Positions 8,605-17,894 of a DNA stretch of 64,000 bases are shown piece after piece. A model generated the notes under the pieces. It searched no databases. It was given only the letters and a program-made list of their open reading frames with translations, and was not told where the DNA came from. Within the stretch, counting starts at the first letter, position 1. Each line of letters opens with the position of its first letter. A program made the translations under genes and the position numbers. Source of the DNA: CBDUXT01 sp965371245 (lineage in GTDB: Bacteria; Planctomycetota; Phycisphaerae; UBA1845); NCBI GenBank assembly GCA_965371245.1, contig CBDUXT010000017.1:1-64000 (forward strand). The letters run 5' to 3'.

Positions 8605-10929
8605 CTACCTGACGGCGGATACGGTGGTAAAACCGGACCCGCTCGACTCCATGGAGAACCAAACCAGACAAACGATGATGACGGTAGCCACGCCCGCGGC
8701 GAACAGGACGTAGTTGCGAATGCGCCCCGTCTGGGGACGCCGCACCACGCCGGCGAAGTCGTTCGTCGTGCGCGCGACGCCGTTCACGATGCCGTCCACG
8801 CCGTGCTTGTCCAAAACAAGCCCGGAGAAGGCCGCCAGCCGTTCGGTGATGGCAGCCGACAGGTTGAAGACCATATCGACCACCCACGTGTCGATGAAGC
8901 GCGCGATCTTCGCTACCAGCACGCAACCCTTCACCCACACCAGCCCGTACAACTCGTCGATGAAGTACTTGTGCTCGAGCACGGTGTGCAGCGGGAGCAG
9001 CGCCTGCTTTATCCTGCCCGGCAGCGCCAACCCGTTTCGGTAGATGGCGATCGCCAGCACGAAGCCGACCACGAAGGAGAAGCCCACGCCCAGCGTCAAG
9101 AAGCGGTGCGCGGCGTGAATCGCCGGCGTATCCTGCGTGCCGTCGATCGCCCAAACAAGCGGCGCCGCGGCGGCCACCTCAGACGCGCCCGCAATCAGCG
9201 GGCGAAAGAGCCGGTAGCTCGCAAAGACCGTTCCCACCGCCAGCACCGCCAGCGGCACGTACATGAACGGGGTCTCGTGAGCGTGCTCGTACACGTGCTC
9301 ATCCCGCGGCTTACCCATGAAGGTCATCCACCAACACCGCATCATGTAGAACGGCGTGATGTAGGCCGTCGCCAGGGCCAAAAAGAACATCCACTTGGGA
9401 AGCGGCGGCGTGTTCTCGAAGATGCTCGTACGATCGCCACCCGCCGGCGCGGCATGCGCCGCAGTTTGCCCCTGCTCACTCGGGGCGGCGTGCTCCTGAA
9501 AGGCGGCTAGGCGCGCCGCGCTCTGTCCCGCATCGTTCGACGAAGCATGGCCACCGTCGCCCCCGTGTGCCTCGAAGTTCTCGGGCGACCATTCATACGC
9601 CCGCGCGTACGCGACGGCGAGGATCTCGTCCTTGCTGAAGTAGCCGCCCAGGCCGATGTGAAGCGCCGGAATGCCCGCGCCCGATATGGCCAGCACGCCG
9701 ATGAAAAACGTCCAACAGGTCACGGGCATCTTCTTACGAAGCCCGCCCATCTTTCGCATGTCTTGTTCGTGGTGACAGCCCTCGATCACCTGACCGGAAC
9801 CCAGGAAGAGCATCGCCTTAAAGAACGCGTGCGTGATCAGATGAAACAGTGCGGCGATCCACGCACCGCAGCCCATGCCGAAGATCATGTAGCCAAGCTG
9901 CGACAGCGTCGAGTAGGCCAGGCACTTCTTGATGTCCACCTGCACCATCGCGATCAGCGCCATCAGCGCCAGCGTCAGACAACCGATGGTCGCAACGAAC
10001 AGCAGCGCCTCCGGCGTCATCAAGCGGAAGACCCGCGCCACCAGGTACACACCCGCCGCCACCATGGTGGCCGCATGGATCAGAGCGCTGACCGGGGTCG
10101 GACCGGCCATGGCATCGGGCAGCCACACGTGCAGCGGGAACTGGGCGCTCTTGCCCATGGCCCCGCAGAACAAGCCGATGCCCATGATCGTCGCCAGCGA
10201 CCAGCCGAAGAGCGTGTAGCTGCTGGCGAAGATGCCCGTGTGGCTTGCCGCCTGGACGGCGAAGTTCGCGGCGGCCTGGTCGAGGTCGAGCGTCTTGAGA
10301 TGAACGAAGACGAGCATCAGCCCGATGAGAAAGCCGAAGTCGCCCACGCGATTGGTGATGAACGCCTTCATGGCCGCCTTCGACGCGAAGGCCTTGTCGA
10401 AGTAGTAGCCGATCAGCAAGTAGCTGCACAACCCGACCAGTTCCCAGAAGATAAACAGAAACAACAGGCTGGTGCTGATCACCAGCCCCAACATGCTGAA
10501 CGCGAAAAGCGAGAGGTAGGCGAAGAACCGGTGGTACTTGCTTTTGCCCGCCACCTCGTCGCTGTGACCGGCCATGTAGCCGATGCTGAACACGAAAATC
10601 CAAAACGCGATGAACGTGACCATGAAGTACATGGCCACCGTGAGCGAATCGAGCTTGACGCTGAGGATGACCGGGATGTCGCCGAGGTAGGCCCAGGTGT
10701 GGCGAAACACGCCGGCGCTGAGGGCAGCCTTCGAGGAAGCGTCCTCACCGAGCCAACCGACCAACACAACCGTGGAAAGCACCAACGGGACGCCCATACC
10801 GAGGACCACCGCCACCCAGCCGGCCTTGGGCTTCCCGAGACGAGGCCCGAAAAACACCAGCAGCCAGAAGCTGACAAACGGCGACACGACGCCGGCGGCG
10901 AGAAGGATTTCGTAGAAGTGCGCGCCCAT
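8605..10929 (-). CDS. nuoL: NADH-quinone oxidoreductase subunit L
   Basis: The largest membrane subunit of complex I, 774 residues, carrying the distal proton channel and the C-terminal lateral helix. Recognisable parts are FWELVGLCSYLLIGYYFDK, FPLHVWLPDAMAGPTPVSAL, KKCLAYSTLSQLGYMIFG and HAFFKAMLFLGSG. Between the segment FSKDEILAVAYARA and the later helix PPLPKWMFFLALATAYITPF it has a hydrophilic Ala/Gly/His-rich stretch of about 60 residues (roughly 9410-9590) that most relatives lack; it is probably an exposed loop. The ATG at 10929 is followed directly by the expected first helix. Confidence 0.96.
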   Translation of the reverse strand: MGAHFYEILLAAGVVSPFVSFWLLVFFGPRLGKPKAGWVAVVLGMGVPLVLSTVVLVGWLGEDASSKAALSAGVFRHTWAYLGDIPVILSVKLDSLTVAMYFMVTFIAFWIFVFSIGYMAGHSDEVAGKSKYHRFFAYLSLFAFSMLGLVISTSLLFLFIFWELVGLCSYLLIGYYFDKAFASKAAMKAFITNRVGDFGFLIGLMLVFVHLKTLDLDQAAANFAVQAASHTGIFASSYTLFGWSLATIMGIGLFCGAMGKSAQFPLHVWLPDAMAGPTPVSALIHAATMVAAGVYLVARVFRLMTPEALLFVATIGCLTLALMALIAMVQVDIKKCLAYSTLSQLGYMIFGMGCGAWIAALFHLITHAFFKAMLFLGSGQVIEGCHHEQDMRKMGGLRKKMPVTCWTFFIGVLAISGAGIPALHIGLGGYFSKDEILAVAYARAYEWSPENFEAHGGDGGHASSNDAGQSAARLAAFQEHAAPSEQGQTAAHAAPAGGDRTSIFENTPPLPKWMFFLALATAYITPFYMMRCWWMTFMGKPRDEHVYEHAHETPFMYVPLAVLAVGTVFASYRLFRPLIAGASEVAAAAPLVWAIDGTQDTPAIHAAHRFLTLGVGFSFVVGFVLAIAIYRNGLALPGRIKQALLPLHTVLEHKYFIDELYGLVWVKGCVLVAKIARFIDTWVVDMVFNLSAAITERLAAFSGLVLDKHGVDGIVNGVARTTNDFAGVVRRPQTGRIRNYVLFAAGVATVIIVCLVWFSMESSGSGFTTVSAVR

Positions 10930-10957
10930 GGTTTCTTACAGACAGCCTATCGTTTGA

Positions 10958-11272
10958 TCAGCCCTGTAGTTGATTCGCGCGATCGACATCGACCGTCGCG
11001 AGGTTCTTGTACACGTTGATGCAGATTCCAACAGCCAGCGCTGCCTCCGCCGCGGCCAGCACGATCACGAACAGCGCCGTAATCTGCCCGTCGAGCTGAC
11101 CCGCCCAGACATACCGGTCGAACGCCACGAGATTGACGGTCGAGGCGTTCAGGACCAGCTCCACGCCGATCAGGATGCCGATGGCGTTTCGCTTGGTGGA
11201 CATGGTGAAGATCCCGGCGCCGAAGAGCACCGAGGCCACCACCAGATAATGTCCCAGACCGATCGTCCACAT
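10958..11272 (-). CDS. nuoK: NADH-quinone oxidoreductase subunit K
   Basis: A small three-helix membrane subunit (104 residues) that lies between NuoJ and the antiporter subunits. Conserved parts are GHYLVVASVLFGAGIFTMST, RNAIGILIGVELVLNASTVN with the functionally important glutamate, and ALFVIVLAAAEAALAVGICI. The start at 11272 gives the normal N-terminus (MWTIGLGHYL), and the gene begins only four bases after the nuoJ stop. Confidence 0.96.
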   Translation of the reverse strand: MWTIGLGHYLVVASVLFGAGIFTMSTKRNAIGILIGVELVLNASTVNLVAFDRYVWAGQLDGQITALFVIVLAAAEAALAVGICINVYKNLATVDVDRANQLQG

Positions 11273-11276
11273 GGTC

Positions 11277-12035
11277 TTACTTGTCCTGCCGCGCGAGATG
11301 GGCGGCACCCACCATCACGATCATGAGTAGCACGCCGGCCATCTCGAACGGCACCAGATACGTGGTGAGCAAACTGTGTCCCAGGTCGGCAACCGACGCG
11401 CCGGTAACCGTGCCGCTTACCTGCGGCCAGGGCGTGCGCGTCAGCAGGGTCGCCAGTGAGAACGCCAGCGCGCCGCACACGACCAACGAGCCGAGCGTCT
11501 CGAGCCGGCTCGCCTCGAACCGCGCCCACGGCGACTTGCTCGTGAGCATGACCCCGAACACCAGGAGCACCAGCGTGCCGCCGGCATATACGATCAGTTG
11601 AATCGCCGCGAGGAAATTGGCCGCCAGCGAAAAATACAACATGGAGACCGATCCCAGGGCCAGCAGCAACCAGACGGCCATACGCACGATGTTCTTGGTG
11701 AAGCAAACGGCCAGCGCCGAGATGATCGCACCGCCCGCAACGGCATAGAAAAGCAGCGCCTCGAGAACACCGCCCGGTGCGGCCGCGGTGGTGACACCGA
11801 CGCGTGCCGCATCCTCCTGCGCCGCGGCGAGCGCGGGACAAGCCAAGAATAGAGTCACTGCGCCAAGTCCCAATGCCAGCGTCCGAGCAGATTCTCTTTT
11901 TGTTCGTCCCGAGCCGCGGGCTTCAGCCCGCGCGGACTCTCGGTCTTGGGCACATCGATGGCCATAGAGAACCCGGCAAACGAAAACGCGAAATGCTCCG
12001 TCACGCTGCATCATAGGAGACGTTCTACTAAGCAT
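11277..12035 (-). CDS. nuoJ: NADH-quinone oxidoreductase subunit J, start uncertain
   Basis: A five-helix membrane subunit of complex I. The body from about 11800 downwards is clear: LLFYAVAGGAIISALAVCFT, KNIVRMAVWLLLALG, FLAAIQLIVYAGGTLVLLVF and the last helix EMAGVLLMIVMVGAAHLA. The only ATG-type start with an acceptable position is at 12035, six bases after nuoH. It yields 252 residues with an unusual N-terminal stretch, part of which (RESARAEARGSGR) is encoded by a REP-like palindrome at 11908-11943, followed by a signal-peptide-like segment (LGLGAVTLFLACPALAAAQ). No ATG lies between the palindrome and the conserved body, so the palindrome may really be translated. Confidence 0.85.
   Translation of the reverse strand: MLSRTSPMMQRDGAFRVFVCRVLYGHRCAQDRESARAEARGSGRTKRESARTLALGLGAVTLFLACPALAAAQEDAARVGVTTAAAPGGVLEALLFYAVAGGAIISALAVCFTKNIVRMAVWLLLALGSVSMLYFSLAANFLAAIQLIVYAGGTLVLLVFGVMLTSKSPWARFEASRLETLGSLVVCGALAFSLATLLTRTPWPQVSGTVTGASVADLGHSLLTTYLVPFEMAGVLLMIVMVGAAHLARQDK
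11908..11943. repeat. REP-like palindrome, family B, inside the 5' part of nuoJ
   Basis: Nearly identical to 6712-6746: GAGCCGCGGGCTTCAGCCCG followed by CGCGGACTCTCGG. It lies in the reading frame of nuoJ, in the unconserved N-terminal extension, and contributes Arg/Ala/Glu-rich residues. Confidence 0.75.
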
Positions 12036-12041
12036 CCCTGC

Positions 12042-13622
12042 TCAAGACCCCGGCATCACATCGACAACAAGATTGCCAACCAGCCGGCGGCGATTCATGA
12101 ACCCATACCCGGCGATGACCGGGAAACCGAGGGCGAACACGAGTCCCACCAGCCCCAGACTGACGTTGACCAGCCCACTGAAGACTCGCCAGAACCCGCT
12201 GTCGGACGTGGACGCCCACACCCACAGCGTCGTCCCCAGAAGCAGCAGCATTGTCAAAGGCAAGAGGACCTGCACGCACGCATAGAGCACCTGATCGATG
12301 CGGATACGCGGCAGCGTCCACCGAATCCATATCTGAACATACAGCAGGAACACGCACTTGAGAACGAGCCAGATCGGACCGCTGAAGAGCAGCCCCCGGA
12401 AGCCCCGACCAAAGACGCCGTCACCAAGCCCCTCGCCCCAGTGGGCGGGAAGCGGCGAGTGCCACGCGCCAAGAAACAGGATGGTCGCCAGCGCGGCGAT
12501 TACGAACATGCCCGCGTACTCGGCGAAAAAGAAGAGCGCCCAGCGGAAGCCGGAATACTCCGTGTGAAAACCGGCGACCAGTTCGCTCTCCGCCTCGGGC
12601 AGATCGAACGGGGCACGCTTGGCGCTGGCGAGCGAGGCGATGAAATAGCAAACGAACGCGGCAAACGTGAACGGATTGCTGAACGCCAGCCAGGTGAACC
12701 ACCCGCCGGCCTGCGCCTCGCCCAGCTCCCGCAGGCTGAGCGAGCCGACACAGAGGACGGGAATCAACAGGGCCATGCCCATTGGAATCTCATAAGAGAC
12801 GACCTGACACGCCTCACGCATCGCGCCGTAGATGCTCCACTTGTTGTTCGAGGCCCAGCCCGCAATGATGACGGCCATCACCTCGACGCCGAGCACGCCG
12901 AGAATGAACACCAACGCCACGTCCAGATCGCGGAAGACGTAGCCGACGCCGAAGGGCAAGGCCAGAAACGCCAACAGAACCGGAATGATCGCAAAATAAG
13001 GTGCCACCCTGAACAGTGCCACATCGGCGCCGCCAGGGATCAGGTCTTCCTTGAGAACCAGCTTGATCCCGTCGGCGAAGGACTGCGCCCAGCCGTGCCA
13101 ACCGCCGACCCGCATGGGTCCCAGCCGCGACTGGATGCGCCCGGCCACCTTCCGCTCCCACCAAATCGTGTAGATCGGGACCAGATTGAACAGACCGAAC
13201 AACGCCCCGACACCGATCAGGTCGCGCACGATGCCGAACTGCACGGGCCACGCCAGGTATTGCAGAATGCCCGAGAACGACTCGGCCGCACCGGCCCGTT
13301 CGATTAGAAGAGCGTGAATCGCCGACGGCGGCAGCCCCCAGGTGCTTGGCGAGAGGTAGGCGAAGGCGGCGGGCTCAATGCCCGCAGCGGCCGCCGCACC
13401 CAGAATGTGAACATCGACGTAGCCGAAGATGCCCGCGTGGACCCACACGCCCAGGCAGACCGTTACCACCGCGCCGATCATAATCGGCCCTGGGAAACGG
13501 CTGACGATCGGCGCGGCCAGGTCGTAGACCCGGACGGCCACACTCACCGTAGCTTGCGAAAGCACGCCGCGGCTCTGCGTCCGTTTGGGTTGCCAGGGTA
13601 CGGAAAACTGAGTCAACGCCAT
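12042..13622 (-). CDS. nuoH: NADH-quinone oxidoreductase subunit H
   Basis: The membrane subunit that, with NuoB and NuoD, forms the quinone chamber. The family core is present: WWERKVAGRIQSRLGPMRVG, QSFADGIKLVLKEDLIP, RAPFDLPEAESELVAGFHTE and the AEYAG segment. At 526 residues it is much longer than the usual 330-400. The extra length is mainly an N-terminal region of about 130 residues with hydrophobic helices before the first conserved helix, plus a C-terminal extension of about 60 residues. The start chosen is the ATG at 13622 (MALTQFSVPW), with a GGAG close upstream; the frame is open further up to 13694. Confidence 0.94.
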   Translation of the reverse strand: MALTQFSVPWQPKRTQSRGVLSQATVSVAVRVYDLAAPIVSRFPGPIMIGAVVTVCLGVWVHAGIFGYVDVHILGAAAAAGIEPAAFAYLSPSTWGLPPSAIHALLIERAGAAESFSGILQYLAWPVQFGIVRDLIGVGALFGLFNLVPIYTIWWERKVAGRIQSRLGPMRVGGWHGWAQSFADGIKLVLKEDLIPGGADVALFRVAPYFAIIPVLLAFLALPFGVGYVFRDLDVALVFILGVLGVEVMAVIIAGWASNNKWSIYGAMREACQVVSYEIPMGMALLIPVLCVGSLSLRELGEAQAGGWFTWLAFSNPFTFAAFVCYFIASLASAKRAPFDLPEAESELVAGFHTEYSGFRWALFFFAEYAGMFVIAALATILFLGAWHSPLPAHWGEGLGDGVFGRGFRGLLFSGPIWLVLKCVFLLYVQIWIRWTLPRIRIDQVLYACVQVLLPLTMLLLLGTTLWVWASTSDSGFWRVFSGLVNVSLGLVGLVFALGFPVIAGYGFMNRRRLVGNLVVDVMPGS

Positions 13623-13758
13623 GCTCCAGCCACTCAGGGCCACCGACTGTCTGAAAGATGGCACGAATGGTAACGAGCCCCGGCCGCACCGCAACGGGGG
13701 TCGCCCGAATTCGCTCGCTTCGTCCCGCGCCGGACGTAGCGAAGCTTCGGAAAAAACC

Positions 13759-14958
13759 CTACCGATCCACCTCGCCCATCACGACATCGAGGCTGCCGAT
13801 GATGGCCGGCACATCCGCAAGGAGAATGTTTCGGCACAGAAGCGACGTGATGCATAGGTTGCAAAAACTCGGGCCACGCGCCTTGACCCGGCAGGGAATC
13901 GCGGAGCCATCGCCCCGTACGTAGAAACCAAGCTGCCCGCGGGGGTTCTCGATCTCCACGTACACCTCATCATCGGGCAGCTTGAGATTCTTGAGCTTCT
14001 TGGCCTCGGTGTCACCCCCCGGGAGCCGATCCATGGCCTGCCGGATGATGCGAACGGACTGGGTCATCTCCAGAACCCGCACGAAATACCGGCTCCAACA
14101 ATCGCCCACGACCACCTCGGCCGGAAAATCGCCCGTGCCGCCGGGGAGCCCGATGGGCACATCGAAATCGTACGTCTCGTAACCGTCGTAGGGCTGAACC
14201 TTTCGCAGATCCCAGCGGATGCCGCTGGCGCGAAGCACCGGTCCGGTGAGCCCGTAGGCCACGGCCTCCTGCGGCGAAACGACGCCCACGTCGGTTGTGC
14301 GTTTTACGAAGATGTGGTTGAAGCTCAGCAGATTGTTGTAGTCGTCGATCTTGGGCTCGAAATAGTCGAGGAACTCGCGACAGCGCTCGATCCAGCCTTC
14401 GGGAAGGTCGTCGTGGATGCCGCCGACCGTGATGTAGCTGTAGGTCAACCGAGCGCCGCACGCGGCCTCGAACAGATCGAGGATCATCTCGCGCTCGCGG
14501 AAGCAGTAGAGAAACGGCGTGAAGGCACCCATGTCCAGCCCGTAAGTGCCCAGAGCAACCAGGTGCGACGCGATGCGATTGAGCTCGGCGAAGATTACCC
14601 GAATTGCCTTCGCACGCGGCGGAACCTCGATGCCGCAGAGCCGCTCGACGGCGATGGCGAACGCCTGGTTGTTGTTCATGCCGGCCAGGTAGTCCATCCG
14701 GTCGGTGTAGGGAATGAACTGATAGGGGGCGAGGTTCTCGCCGATTTTCTCGGCGCAGCGGTGCAGGTAGCCGATGTGGGGAACCGCCTCCAGCACCATC
14801 TCCCCGTCGGTCCGCAACACGATACGCAGCACGCCGTGCGTCGAGGGGTGCTGCGGGCCCATGTTGACCAGCATTTCCTCGGTCCGAAGGTCGCCCTGCT
14901 CGACGCGGTTCACGTCAAGCAGAAGGTCGGGGGTTGATTCGAGAATCGTCTCGCTCAT
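13759..14958 (-). CDS. nuoD: NADH-quinone oxidoreductase subunit D
   Basis: The 49-kDa-type peripheral subunit of complex I, related to the [NiFe]-hydrogenase large subunit and forming the quinone site. Signature segments are LVNMGPQHPSTHGVLRIVL, PHIGYLHRCAEK, DRMDYLAGMNNNQAFAIAVE and the C-terminal DVVMGEVDR. The start at 14958 (MSETILES) gives 399 residues; a TTG at 15000, four bases from the nuoC stop, is an alternative that adds 14 residues. It lies downstream of nuoC and is not fused to it. Confidence 0.96.
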   Translation of the reverse strand: MSETILESTPDLLLDVNRVEQGDLRTEEMLVNMGPQHPSTHGVLRIVLRTDGEMVLEAVPHIGYLHRCAEKIGENLAPYQFIPYTDRMDYLAGMNNNQAFAIAVERLCGIEVPPRAKAIRVIFAELNRIASHLVALGTYGLDMGAFTPFLYCFREREMILDLFEAACGARLTYSYITVGGIHDDLPEGWIERCREFLDYFEPKIDDYNNLLSFNHIFVKRTTDVGVVSPQEAVAYGLTGPVLRASGIRWDLRKVQPYDGYETYDFDVPIGLPGGTGDFPAEVVVGDCWSRYFVRVLEMTQSVRIIRQAMDRLPGGDTEAKKLKNLKLPDDEVYVEIENPRGQLGFYVRGDGSAIPCRVKARGPSFCNLCITSLLCRNILLADVPAIIGSLDVVMGEVDR

Positions 14959-15003
14959 GGCTCGTTTCGATCTTGCGCCCGTGGCAGCGCCTTGGTCCAA
15001 CGG

Positions 15004-15537
15004 CTAGTGCCGTGGGTTGGGTAAGTCATACTCCGTCGATCCGGGGATCGTGTGATACGACAACGGGAACTCGTAGTCTTTTCGCAAGGGATGACCTTCC
15101 CAATCGTCCGGACACAGGATTCGTCGGTGGTCGGGATGCCCGCTGAAGATGATCCCCATCAGGTCGTACGCCTCGCGCTCGTGCCAGTCGGCCGCCACCC
15201 AGACATGTGCCACGGATGGAATGGTCGGGTTCTTCCGATCGGTCACGACCCGGACGGCCACCGTGTGCGTTTCGGCGACCAGGTCGCCCAACGGCTCGAT
15301 CGGAACATGCGAGAGGTCGTACACGCAGGCAAGCTGATCGTCGGCGAGAAGATCGAGAGCCGTAATGGAATTGAGCAGGTTGAATCCGAGCCGGTCATTG
15401 TCGCGCAAGACAAGCGCCACCTCGGGCCATCGCGCCGGCGCCACCTGAACGAACGGACGGCAGCCGTCCAACGATGTCCCGACGATCGCATCGCCGCACT
15501 GAGATTCCAAGAAGTGGCAGATTTCTTCCGGTGCCAT
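15004..15537 (-). CDS. nuoC: NADH-quinone oxidoreductase subunit C
   Basis: The 30-kDa-type peripheral subunit of complex I, 177 residues. The family signature [20 protein letters not shown], followed by [20 protein letters not shown], is near the C-terminus. It helps hold NuoD and the NuoB/NuoI Fe-S chain together and has no cofactor of its own. It starts about 135 bases after the small unknown gene that separates it from nuoB, and its stop is close to the nuoD start region. Confidence 0.95.
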   Translation of the reverse strand: MAPEEICHFLESQCGDAIVGTSLDGCRPFVQVAPARWPEVALVLRDNDRLGFNLLNSITALDLLADDQLACVYDLSHVPIEPLGDLVAETHTVAVRVVTDRKNPTIPSVAHVWVAADWHEREAYDLMGIIFSGHPDHRRILCPDDWEGHPLRKDYEFPLSYHTIPGSTEYDLPNPRH

Positions 15538-15672
15538 GTTGCCCTTCGCTGTCTTGCAATCGCCTCAAAGTTTCGCCACGAGGCAATTCTACCGCGCGGG
15601 CTTGCGCACGGCTTCTACTCGCAAGCGGGTTCTTGAAAAACTCTTCCGGAGCACGGCGCCAACATGATCCTT

Positions 15673-15924
15673 CTACTTACCCTTCCGGCGAGGAGTCCGG
15701 CGCCCTCCGCCATCGGAGACAGTCTCGATCGAGGCAATATGGAGAAACGGAACGTGTGCCCATCGCTCACCGTCGGGGAAGACGATGAAAACCTCGGACT
15801 TGAGCAACATTGCAAAGGCGGCACTGACCACTTCGTAGGTCTTCCCACTGGTCATGATCAGACGAAACGGAAGGAACGGGTCGCGATTCAACAGCTCTCG
15901 GATGTTTTCGGCAGTCGTACTCAT
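15673..15924 (-). CDS. Small unknown protein inserted between nuoB and nuoC
   Basis: 83 residues starting at the ATG at 15924 (MSTTAENIRELLNRDPFLPF). The pattern LLNRDPFLPFRLIMTSGKTYEV followed by a short beta-rich region (EVFIVFPDGERWAHVPFLHI) and a basic C-terminus resembles a family of small proteins I associate with planctomycete genomes (PFxPFRxxxxxGxxxEV); their function is not known to me. It is not a complex I subunit in any system I know, yet it sits inside the nuo operon in the same direction. Longer starts upstream (15996) are possible but give an unconserved extension. Confidence 0.6.
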   Translation of the reverse strand: MSTTAENIRELLNRDPFLPFRLIMTSGKTYEVVSAAFAMLLKSEVFIVFPDGERWAHVPFLHIASIETVSDGGGRRTPRRKGK

Positions 15925-16021
15925 GTCTGCATTGTACCGTCGGGCGACTGTCGTCGCCAACGCGATCACCCGACCGACGGTGGGTGGCGAGGTCAAGCGA
16001 AGCGTCGGATTGCGCGACGAT

Positions 16022-16540
16022 CTACGCTAATGCCATCTCCTTGGCCTTGGTCATCACGCTCTTGGCTCGTGTCTGATGACGGATCTTGTCTTGAAGACGC
16101 ATGAGGCCCTCGAGCAGCGCCTCGGGCCGCGGCGGGCAGCCCGGAATGTAAATGTCCACCGGCACCACCAGATCCACGCCTTTGACCACGTGATACCCAT
16201 GCTTGAAGTACGGGCCGCCGCCGATCGTACACGCGCCCATGGCCATCACGTACTTGGGCTCGGGCATCTGGTTGTAGAGCCGCTTGAGGCGACTGGCCAT
16301 CTTGTAAGTCACCGTGCCGGCCACGATCATCAGGTCGCTCTGTCGTGGCGTGGCGCGAAACGCCCCCGCGCCGAACCGGTCGATGTCGAACCGCGACGCA
16401 CCGACGGCCATCATCTCGATCGCGCAGCACGCCAGGCCGAAGGTCATCGGCCAGATGCTGTTGCTGCGCGCCCAGTTGAGCGCCCAGTCCAGCGACGTGA
16501 CCATCAACCCTTCCTCGAAACGATTCTCGATCCAGCTCAT
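16022..16540 (-). CDS. nuoB: NADH-quinone oxidoreductase subunit B
   Basis: The PSST-type subunit that carries cluster N2, the last Fe-S centre before quinone. The four expected cysteines are present: the tandem pair Cys38-Cys39 in [10 protein letters not shown], Cys104 in [10 protein letters not shown] and Cys135 in IPGCPPRPE. 172 residues is a normal length. The ATG at 16540 has AGAGGT five bases upstream, and the gene lies nine bases after nuoA. Confidence 0.97.
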   Translation of the reverse strand: MSWIENRFEEGLMVTSLDWALNWARSNSIWPMTFGLACCAIEMMAVGASRFDIDRFGAGAFRATPRQSDLMIVAGTVTYKMASRLKRLYNQMPEPKYVMAMGACTIGGGPYFKHGYHVVKGVDLVVPVDIYIPGCPPRPEALLEGLMRLQDKIRHQTRAKSVMTKAKEMALA

Positions 16541-16549
16541 GACAAACCT

Positions 16550-17068
16550 CTACGCCGACGTCGATCCGACAGTGGATGAAGCCTCTGCATCGGACAAGAC
16601 CGACGTGCGCTGTTGACCGGTGCTCGCCCGCACCCAGTTGAGGTATCCCGACTTCCATTCATACACGAACGGGATGGCAATCAACAGGAAGAACACGAAA
16701 AACGCCCAGAACGCCGGCGCGCCCATTTCCTTGAACACAACCGCCCAAGGCCACAATAGCGCGACCTCGACGTCGAACACGATGAACACCAGCGCGACGG
16801 TATAGAAGCGAAGGTCAAACTGAACCCAGCTATCGCCGATCGCCGGCTCGCCGCATTCGTAGGCCGCCGATTTTTCGGGATGCGGCTGGTTCGGGCGTAC
16901 GAAGCGACCCGCGGTGAGCCCCCCGAACACCAACGCAAAACCGGTCAGAATGAACAGCGCGATGCCGAGAACGAGTTCAACATTCGTGTTCTCGTACGCG
17001 CCGGCGGGTTGCATGGGGAACCCCGTGCCGAGCGATGTCATCACGCCGGTAAGCTTCGCGATCATCAT
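16550..17068 (-). CDS. nuoA: NADH-quinone oxidoreductase subunit A
   Basis: A three-helix membrane subunit next to the quinone chamber. The loop AAYECGEPAIGDSWVQFDLR, followed by FYTVALVFIVFDVEVALLWP, is characteristic. With 172 residues it is longer than the usual ~120 at both ends: about 25 residues before the first helix and a hydrophilic tail after WKSGYLNWVRAS. The tandem ATG codons at 17068/17065 follow AAGGTG. Confidence 0.95.
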   Translation of the reverse strand: MMIAKLTGVMTSLGTGFPMQPAGAYENTNVELVLGIALFILTGFALVFGGLTAGRFVRPNQPHPEKSAAYECGEPAIGDSWVQFDLRFYTVALVFIVFDVEVALLWPWAVVFKEMGAPAFWAFFVFFLLIAIPFVYEWKSGYLNWVRASTGQQRTSVLSDAEASSTVGSTSA

Positions 17069-17102
17069 TACACCTTAACCGTCGCCGGCGCCCGCGCGGC
17101 GA

Positions 17103-17735
17103 TCATTTCTTCTTTACCGGCGCCGACGCAACGAGCGCCTCGCGCATCTTCGTACGGCGTACGTCGTTGTTACCCGTCAGCTTGTCATCGGAGTGGGCAA
17201 ACTCGACCCACTCGTCCTTACGCTGCTCGGCCCACTCGGGCAGCTTCTCTCGCTGCATCCAAAGCGGCTGCGGCGTCTGCAAGCCCTCGGTCGCCAGGTC
17301 GGTGAACTCCACGATCATGCTTTCGCGGTCGTAGCCGGACATATCGTGCAGGTTGCCCATGTGGATGCAGTCCGTCGGACACGGATCCACGCATAGCGCA
17401 CAAAACATGCATTTGGCATAGTCGATCGCGTAGCGGGTCATCGCCCCGCCCACCGCGATGTTGGTCGCCTTATCGATCTTCCGAGGCCCGCTCTTCTCAA
17501 TGTAGATGCAATCAACGGGGCAGGCCTTGGCGCACAGGTCGCAGGCGATGCACTTCTCGACTTCAAAGAAGTGAAATCCGCGATAGCGCGGCTGCAGCGC
17601 CGGGGCGACGTCGGGGTACTGAAGCGTCACCGTCTTGGCGAAACAGTACTTCAACGATATCCGCATCCCCACGAGAATCGTGCGGACCGTCTGATAGATG
17701 TTGCGGAAGTAGTCACGAACCGGGTTGTTTTCCAT
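17103..17735 (-). CDS. nuoI: NADH-quinone oxidoreductase subunit I (2x[4Fe-4S])
   Basis: A ferredoxin-like subunit with two [4Fe-4S] binding motifs: CIACDLCAKACPVDC (Cys62, 65, 68, 72) and CMFCALCVDPCPTDC (Cys109, 112, 115, 119). It passes electrons to NuoB. Unusually it is the first nuo gene here, upstream of nuoA, rather than between nuoH and nuoJ. The ATG at 17735 (MENNPVRDYF) is preferred over a GTG at 17777. The C-terminal tail (~50 residues) is longer than in minimal NuoI proteins and ends in lysines. Confidence 0.95.
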   Translation of the reverse strand: MENNPVRDYFRNIYQTVRTILVGMRISLKYCFAKTVTLQYPDVAPALQPRYRGFHFFEVEKCIACDLCAKACPVDCIYIEKSGPRKIDKATNIAVGGAMTRYAIDYAKCMFCALCVDPCPTDCIHMGNLHDMSGYDRESMIVEFTDLATEGLQTPQPLWMQREKLPEWAEQRKDEWVEFAHSDDKLTGNNDVRRTKMREALVASAPVKKK

Positions 17736-17894
17736 CACCGTCTCGGGTCCGGGATCGGCACCGGCGACCAATTGCACGGGCCCATGCTCGCCAATTCACT
17801 TCAGGCCGCAGGATTCTAGGCGGCCGACGATCGAGTCGCAACCGACCCGGACCGTTATCCGAAATCAGAAACCACGGCTAGTCTTGCGACGCAC

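Noticed and set aside
9547..11019. Long open frame of 490 codons on the plus strand
   Set aside because: It is antisense to nuoL/nuoK, has a His/Arg/Glu/Gln-biased composition typical of reverse frames in GC-rich DNA, and has no family motif or ribosome binding site.
11946..13307. Open frame of 453 codons on the plus strand
   Set aside because: Antisense to nuoJ/nuoH, with the same biased composition; nuoH is certain.
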